This document shows, piece after piece, positions 57,940-64,000 of a DNA stretch of 64,000 nucleotides. A program made the translations under genes and the position numbers. This DNA is from Cunninghamia lanceolata. Lineage: Eukaryota; Streptophyta; Pinopsida; Cupressales; Cupressaceae. The notes under the pieces were generated by a model. It saw only the letters and a list, made by a program, of their open reading frames with translations, made no database searches and had not been told where the DNA came from. Numbering within the stretch: the stretch's first letter is position 1; the number at the start of each line of letters is the position of its first letter. The stretch lies in assembly GCA_027924645.1 (NCBI GenBank), contig BSBN01000829.1, positions 5,642,001-5,706,000 on the forward strand, read 5' to 3'.

Positions 57940-60445
57940 ATCATGCCAACATTATAAGACCTAGCACCCAACGTCCAAATCCTCCTCCAAAAACTTTACC
58001 GAGAGCCACAACCTTTAGACCAAAGAATCATTCAAGAGCTACAAGCCCTCATCCAACAAATTCAACCTCAAGCAAGCCAATCACCTCAAATGCAACATCT
58101 CATAGCGCAAGCCCAACACCTCATGGCCACTTGTCAAACCCAACAAGTACAACATCAAATCCAATCACCACATCAACAACTTCTACATTATTCCTATGTG
58201 TCACCTACATCATCATATCAACCTTATTCATCCACCTATCATGTCAATGCCATATCAACCTATCAATATCCACCCCAAGATTATCCAATTCCTCATTCCA
58301 ACATTCCAACACATCACCAAGACCATCAAGCACTGTTGGTATATCTAAGTCCGCCTTTGCAACAAGAAGCATATGCAAGTCCAAATGGCCCTTTGTACAT
58401 AAATCAAGTGAGCCCAAGTTATCCTATTCAAGACCTCATATTCTTTGACAAGGGAGATACTAATCTAATCAATGCATCCTATGAGTCACCTCCACCATCC
58501 AATCACATGCCAACAAATAAGCCTACTAGTCCTATCTTGGCATCGCCATGTGATCTTACTCCTAGTCTTCATCCATCTAATCCCCTTATCCTTCCATCTA
58601 GCCCAAGTCCTAGCCCATCTCATCCCATTATCCATCTCACAAGCCCTAATCCAATTAACCTTCCACCTAATCCCAATCATGAGCCTTTAGCTTCCATCAC
58701 CCCTCCACCTACAAAGGATGTGATTCAAGGACTACTAGCAAGGAATAAACATCCCCATGTCAAGCACCCATTTATGAGCCTACCAAAGAGCCTTTGAATG
58801 CCATGTCCACTTCTTCAACCCCATGATGTGGTCCACAACCCCTTGAGCCTATTGAAAATTTTCCTCCCATGACTCCATCAAGCCCTCATGTTGTTGACCA
58901 AGAACCTATCCAAGAGTCATCCCCTTCTATTCAAGAAAACCAAGAGGTATGTCAAGATCACAATCCAATCCATGTGGAAACATCAGGTCCTTGTATAAAT
59001 CAAGATCAAAATATCTCTAAGTTTAACTCATCCATAACTTATATATTGCCTACGATCAAGATATTAGCTATGATCATGACCCTATTTGTGAGAAAATTTA
59101 TCCCATGTATAGTACACTTAATCCTATTTTTACTCCCATTTATGATCAAGGTTCTAACTAAACTCATGAAAACCATGGTGACCATCTTAGCTAAACTCAT
59201 GAAAACCGTGATGATCCTCTTAGCCAAACTTTATGCAATTCATGATCAAAAGCTTATTATTCCACCTACCCATGATCCCCAGACATCAGATTGTCATGAT
59301 GAGATGCATGCCTCCCATGCACACATTGAAGATCAAAGCAATAGCTTGGATCTACATTCACATAATCAAGGTCCTAATCATCCTTCCACATCCACTATCG
59401 ACCCTATTTCAAATCCACCATCATATCCTATTGGTCTTACCACCTTCATCTATGAATGTTCTTCTTTAGGGCAACAACAACCTTTATCCACCTCATCCCC
59501 TCCATCCAATAAAGAGTTCAAGTCTACTGTCCAAAACACACCTAGTCCCATTGTTTACCACATACTTCAAAACATGAACTATCAAGGTAAAGTCTTAGGC
59601 CTTCTTAAACAAGATATTTTGGAGCCAATCCATGTCAAAGTTCCTCCACGCTCATATGGCCTTGGATACACACCCCAAGGTAAACAATCTAAAGATGTTG
59701 GTACTTCCTCCATGCCTCTTGAATCCGCCACTTTCCACCATAAATCCCATCATACTTCTAAGACATATGTTTCCATTCCAGCTCCATCATCTTATAAATG
59801 TCAAAAACATGTGACCGTACACCTTCCACCATCCAATTTACCTTTGTTTCTTCCAACTCCTAACATGCCTCCATCGAATCTACCTCCATTGCTTCAAACA
59901 TCTAATATCCCCCTTATCTAATCCCCTTATCCATCCATCCATAAATCCTCTAAAAATCCTAATCATGACAAATCATTGCACACATTGTTTAAACATGAAG
60001 CTTCCACTCATTCCACCATGTCCATGGGATTCAAAAACAAAACTTTGGATGCCTCTACTTATAAAGAAAAAAATCCTAAAAATCCTAATGCATTAGGTAC
60101 AAATACAAAGAATCAAAGTAAAATCCATCCAAAAAGTTATCCAAACCCATACCTTCACAAGCAAAGTCAAAAACTAAAATGGTATGTGTTCCTAAGAAAA
60201 TGGAAAGAAAATCAAATGAAACATCCACCTCTCAAGAATCCCAATCATCCACTTCCATCCAAAAATCCCATTCCATCCAAAAGTCTCAAATTCCTCCATC
60301 CCACATGAAAAGAAAAACTCATAAAAGCACTAAGTCTATGTGGGTCCCTGAATTCTTACATCAAACATCCACTAAGCAAACATCACCATTGCTTCCTACA
60401 CCACCATCTAATCAAAAGCTTCAACATTTATCATGGTGTGTATAG
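57940..60445 (+). pseudogene. E6 proline/glutamine-rich ORF with a G-patch-like C-terminal part
   Basis: The frame probably begins at ATG 57,939 or thereabouts (one stop early), with VQILLQKLYREPQPLDQRII, and is open from 58,090 to 58,797: Q/H-rich, then P/S/N-rich (SPSPSHPIIHLTSPNPINLP). After a frame change, 58,869-59,921 is open. It includes a three-unit 30 bp repeat near 59,155-59,230 and a G-patch-like stretch HILQNMNYQGKVLGLLKQDI, then PPRSYGLGYTPQ (59,560-59,690). A K/S/P-rich tail follows to 60,445. The G-patch matches E4 at 39,105. I do not recognise the proline-rich part. It occupies the place where gag-pol would be. Confidence 0.55.
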
Positions 60446-63245
60446 TCGGTGGTCGTGATTCCCTTCCATCCCACAACATATCCGCACACCTCCATCTCTC
60501 CCTCTTCCACCACTATCCTCCATATTTCACCCATCACCTCCCTAGGGTCCATGCTTAAGTATAAGCCTTTCACCCATCCTCTTGCATAAGTCCTCCATAG
60601 TTCACATCATAATCCACTATCATTCCATCCATAATCCATATCATAGTCCACCATCTACCTAATCCATCTTTCATGCAATCCCCTACCAACATCTATGAGC
60701 ACACTTAACATGGTCCATGAGATGACATTCATCTCTAATGGGACTATCACCTTTCATGGTACTAGACATTTGATCCCCTCTTATCCATTTCCACTTGTCC
60801 TATCCTATCAAAAAGGTCAAAAAAAAAAAAGAAAAGAAAAGAAATCAAAAAAGTGAAGAGAAATCCCTTCCTTCAATGGTGAAAACTTGGCAAACAAGTG
60901 CCTTAGATAAGTACCATGATGAAAATCTGGCAAATAGGCATTATGTGTAAGTTGATCTTCTATGTCACCTACACTTGGGGGCACCTTGTCTCATCCAACC
61001 TATCATTTTCCCACTATCATTTTCCATTATGTCATATCCTATCATTTTCCTATCCATTATCCTACCATTCTTAGCCATTGTACCCCACACACCTATCCTA
61101 TTGAATCCATTCATCCCCCTTCCTCTTTTGATCTTGATAAAGACATAGGGGAAAAATGTTGAAAGATGTTTTGGATATCTCTTGATGTACCTCATCCCAT
61201 CCAAACAATTCTATCATCAGCCTTTGTCATAAGCTTTGTCTTGTAAAATCCTAAGTACTACACCAAGAATGGGGTATGTTAATTCTATGTGACATAATCT
61301 TTGGAGATCACATCCTTTCTCTCTTATGTGTACATCCTTTCTATCCCATACACTATTGTATATCCTTTCACCCATCCTTCTATCCCATCTACCTCATACA
61401 CCTAGGCTTGGTTCTCCCTTTGTCATTGGTATTTAGCACTAAAGGCTACCCAAAATTGTAAATCCAAAAAAATTCAAAATATTCAAAAATACAAAAAAAT
61501 CAAATATTCAAAAAATAAAAAAAAAATCACATATTCAAACATAAAAAAAAAATCAAATACTCAACAAAAATACAAGCAAAAAAATCAATATAATCACATC
61601 AATACACCTCATCAATCCTTCAAATTAATTTCCTCATCAATCCAATCACATCATCAAATCAAATCAATTCACTTCTTCTAATGAAATCCATCCTTCTAAT
61701 CAATCCAATCATTATATCATTAGCTCATCATCATCATTATTGTTCTATCCAATCATTAAATCAATTCTTCAAATCCAATAAATCAATTCATCTCATCAAA
61801 TCATCAAATGAATCATCAAACTTAAATCAATCCATCACATCATCAAAATCAAATAAAATCCCACCAATAACGTCATCCAATCAATCAAATCAATCCATCC
61901 AATCACTTCTTCCAGATCCATCCAATCCTCAATCCCCTTCATATTCCACCATCATCATCACACATAAGAACTACATCTCATCTCTATCGTTAAGTGCCTT
62001 GATCCTGTGGACACAGGTATGTAGGCAATCTGGAGTATGAAGGAAATATCTAGAATCAAGCACAAGACAATGCATTCTCTTTCATCTTCCACCCTTTTTC
62101 CAATCATCATCATCTTCGTTCATCTCATCTTTCTTCTATCATCCATCTCCCACATCACCAATAAATTCCCATAACTACATGTCATCATGTCTCATCATTG
62201 TCGTACGGTGCTTTGATCTCATTGACATAGGGTATGTAGGCAATCTGGAATACAAAGGAAGTATCCAGTACACAAGTACAGATGATTCCTTCTTCCACCC
62301 CCCATCCATCTATTCTATCTTCCCTTTTCTTCTCTTTGACTAACTCAGGAAGAACCAAACTATGCATGTCTCGATAGCTCAAGCACTTATCAAATCAAGG
62401 GTAAGCCAAAGACATTTTTCCACATGTCTTAAGCCAACATCTACTTTATCAATCCAACATCTTAGCCTTCAATAGGATATATCTTTCGTCATAACAAGGT
62501 GCTATCCAATCCACCCAAGAGCACCCTAAATTTGGCAAGAAAACATGATGGTAGTTTCTTTGGTTTTCTTTTGCTTTATCTTTTGTCCCTTTTGAATACC
62601 TAACTTCAAGACTTCCTTGATCTATCATATCATGGTATGTTGTGATGAAGTATAGATTGGGGCATGGTCATTCACTTTTGTATGTTGTGCTTGTCGGATG
62701 ATCTTATTCTTCTACTATGCCTAATGGTATCTTGTACATGTTGGGACTAGCATCTTGCATATCAATACCTTTTACATTTAAGAAGCTAAAAAATATCTTA
62801 TGCACTAAGACTATTCTATGCTAAGACTATTTTCCATACATGTAACCAATAGGGTTTCATTATGTTTAGTGGAAATTAGTTCAAACCTTTTCTTGTAGAG
62901 TCAAAGTCCATCTCAAAACAACTAATATTCATATCTTGTATCTTGACAAGGTTGTATTAGCCTATAGCGCATTGGATACCCGACACCTTGGTCTTTATAC
63001 CTTGGCAAATAACATCTAGTGCCATATCAACATAAGGATTACAAATCTCTAAATTTTGACAACCATTTGAAGCTACCTTCACCATCCACTCCTCACCTAA
63101 TTGATCAATGGTTTCATCATTTTCTCTCTGATCATCATCTTCATCCTATCAAAAAAGTGTGTTAGACATACATCGCCCTAATTTTTCATTTGAAGCAAAC
63201 CCTAATTCTTCTGTTTCATCCCCTCTTTCACTTGCCCAATCCCTA
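60446..63245 (+). repeat. E6 3' region with repeats shared with E4
   Basis: After the ORF comes C/T-rich, non-coding sequence. An A-rich run leads at 60,883 into ggtgaaaacttggcaaacaa and gatgaaaatctggcaaatag (60,917), which match the E4 repeats at 43,377. From 61,450 to 61,900 the sequence is low-complexity (aaatattcaaaa, then caatcaaatc-type words). Two ~200 bp units at about 61,985 and 62,190 share ggtatgtaggcaatctgga, a phrase reminiscent of 3' regions of large Gypsy elements. From 62,400 to 63,245 I see nothing specific. Confidence 0.6.
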
Positions 63246-64000
63246 TGTAGACACCTAAAAATGTCTTTATCATCAAGCTAACTCCCAACATCCCTAAACA
63301 TACCAATTTCCCTTCTAATTAATTAATTAAATTTTTATTTTTAATTATCCCTTCATCACCTAATTTTTCATCATTTTATCCCCTACAATTGAATTAATTT
63401 TATTAATTCAATAGTCCAACCTTACCTAATTAATCAACTAAATATGAAATATTAATTTGGTTAATTTCCCCTTTTTCATTAAACCCAATTAATTAGTTAA
63501 ATCACGTTTATCTAATTAATTCAGCGTATTAATTAACCTATCCCTACCCTAGTTAATTAAATATCTATTATTTAATTACCTAGCCTAACCTACATGACCC
63601 TAGACCTAGGATTAATTAAATAAAACCTTATTTAATTAATCTTAACCTCCCATTAACCCATTCCTTAATTTTTTCTAGCCATATTAATTAGGCTAATCAC
63701 CCTAATTAAATTGGTAAAATCTTGATTAACACCCTTTCCCACATTCTCCAAATAAAAAATTGAAATATATCCCATATAAATAAAATTTTTATACACGTGT
63801 CATAATCCTCATTTAATATCTCTTACACCCCTTACACATGTCATAACTCATTAATATCCACTCTTCCCCCAATGAATTTTTAATTTATTTTACTCTTCCC
63901 CATGTGAATTTTTAATTCACAGATAATCCATATCACCCAACCTCATTTAATTCACCCCTTTCCCAAGATGAATTTAAAATTCATCTTTATTCCTAGCCCT
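63246..64000 (+). repeat. Start of another LTR, cut by the window end
   Basis: TGTAGACACCTAAAAATG shares its first bases with the LTRs of E6, E4 and the element at 48,421, and the AT-rich aattaattaaat stretches after it are typical of the same LTR type. Beyond the first ~18 bp it does not match the E6 LTR, so it belongs to a different element. No purine tract lies before it, so it is more likely a 5' LTR or solo LTR inserted here than the 3' LTR of E6. Confidence 0.55.

Larger units (their letters stand above)
51574..63245 (+). mobile_element. E6: Tat-related element without RT or integrase (3' end not seen)
   Basis: E6 starts with an LTR TGTAGACACCC at 51,574 (interrupted by a solo Copia LTR) and has a long leader containing the block shared with E4. 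A TIR element follows, then a proline/glutamine-rich ORF with a G-patch-like end, then the 3' repeat motifs also found in E4 (ggtgaaaacttggcaaacaa at 60,883). No gag core, RT, RNase H or integrase was found. Its own 3' LTR is not recognisable in the window; the LTR at 63,246 is different in sequence. The right limit is thus tentative. It is best read as a non-autonomous relative of E4. Confidence 0.65.

Noticed and set aside
63246..64000. 3' LTR of E6
   Set aside because: Only the first ~18 bases resemble the E6 LTR, and no polypurine tract precedes it.

Overview
The window looks like intergenic DNA from a land plant with a very large genome. A conifer or other gymnosperm is my best guess. 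It is AT-rich, holds no recognisable intact host gene, and is packed with old, mutated retrotransposons inserted into one another. The species assignment is inference; the element structures are read directly from the sequence.

Region 1-21,250 is a nested stack. A plus-strand LINE (LINE-A: DUF4283/zinc-knuckle ORF1, then endonuclease, reverse transcriptase (RT), zf-RVT and RNase H) runs from about 230 to 20,860 and ends in a long (TA)n microsatellite. Copia-1 (+) sits in its RT at 3,632-14,177. Copia-1 is itself broken inside RNase H by Copia-2 (-) at 8,583-13,950, which has two ~1.05 kb LTRs and a 5 bp target-site duplication (TSD). Further along, LINE-B (-) splits LINE-A at 14,743-19,560.

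Region 21,250-51,570 begins with hairpin-rich and CCCTAAA-containing DNA, then a decayed Gypsy element carrying a ~1.15 kb element with terminal inverted repeats (TIRs). A ~1.3 kb Gypsy segment is tandemly duplicated. Its second copy was opened by E3 (26,135-47,739, TSD taatt), a Gypsy element reduced to a protease fragment. E3's left LTR contains E5 (26,562-30,390), which has two 1.8 kb LTRs around only 225 bp. E3's right LTR contains E4 (33,058-46,642), a 13.6 kb Tat-like Gypsy element with gag, protease, G-patch-like segment, RT, two RNase H domains and integrase, all as a pseudogene. The same Gypsy copy also holds an unusual 826 bp element (48,421-49,246): an LTR plus primer-binding region closed by an inverted copy of the LTR start. 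An unrecognised reading frame (50,328-51,551) broken only by TAG stops follows.

Region 51,570-64,000 is E6, a Tat-related element without RT or integrase. It carries a proline/glutamine-rich ORF with a G-patch-like end, a solo Copia LTR in its LTR (TSD ttaat) and a second copy of the TIR element. Another LTR begins at 63,246 and leaves the window.

Five insertions can be dated relative to one another by nesting and TSDs, and rough hand-counted LTR divergence agrees with the nesting order (E3 ~9%, E4 ~7%, E5 ~5%). The mutation pattern (in-frame TAG stops; the same integrase Asp lost to Asn in three unrelated elements at an ACT-GAY context) fits long-term CHG methylation and deamination. The best candidates for something undescribed are the inverted-end LTR element, the LTR-only element E5, the TAG-only ORF, the TIR element with GGGTACCC arrays, and a leader block conserved between E4 and E6.
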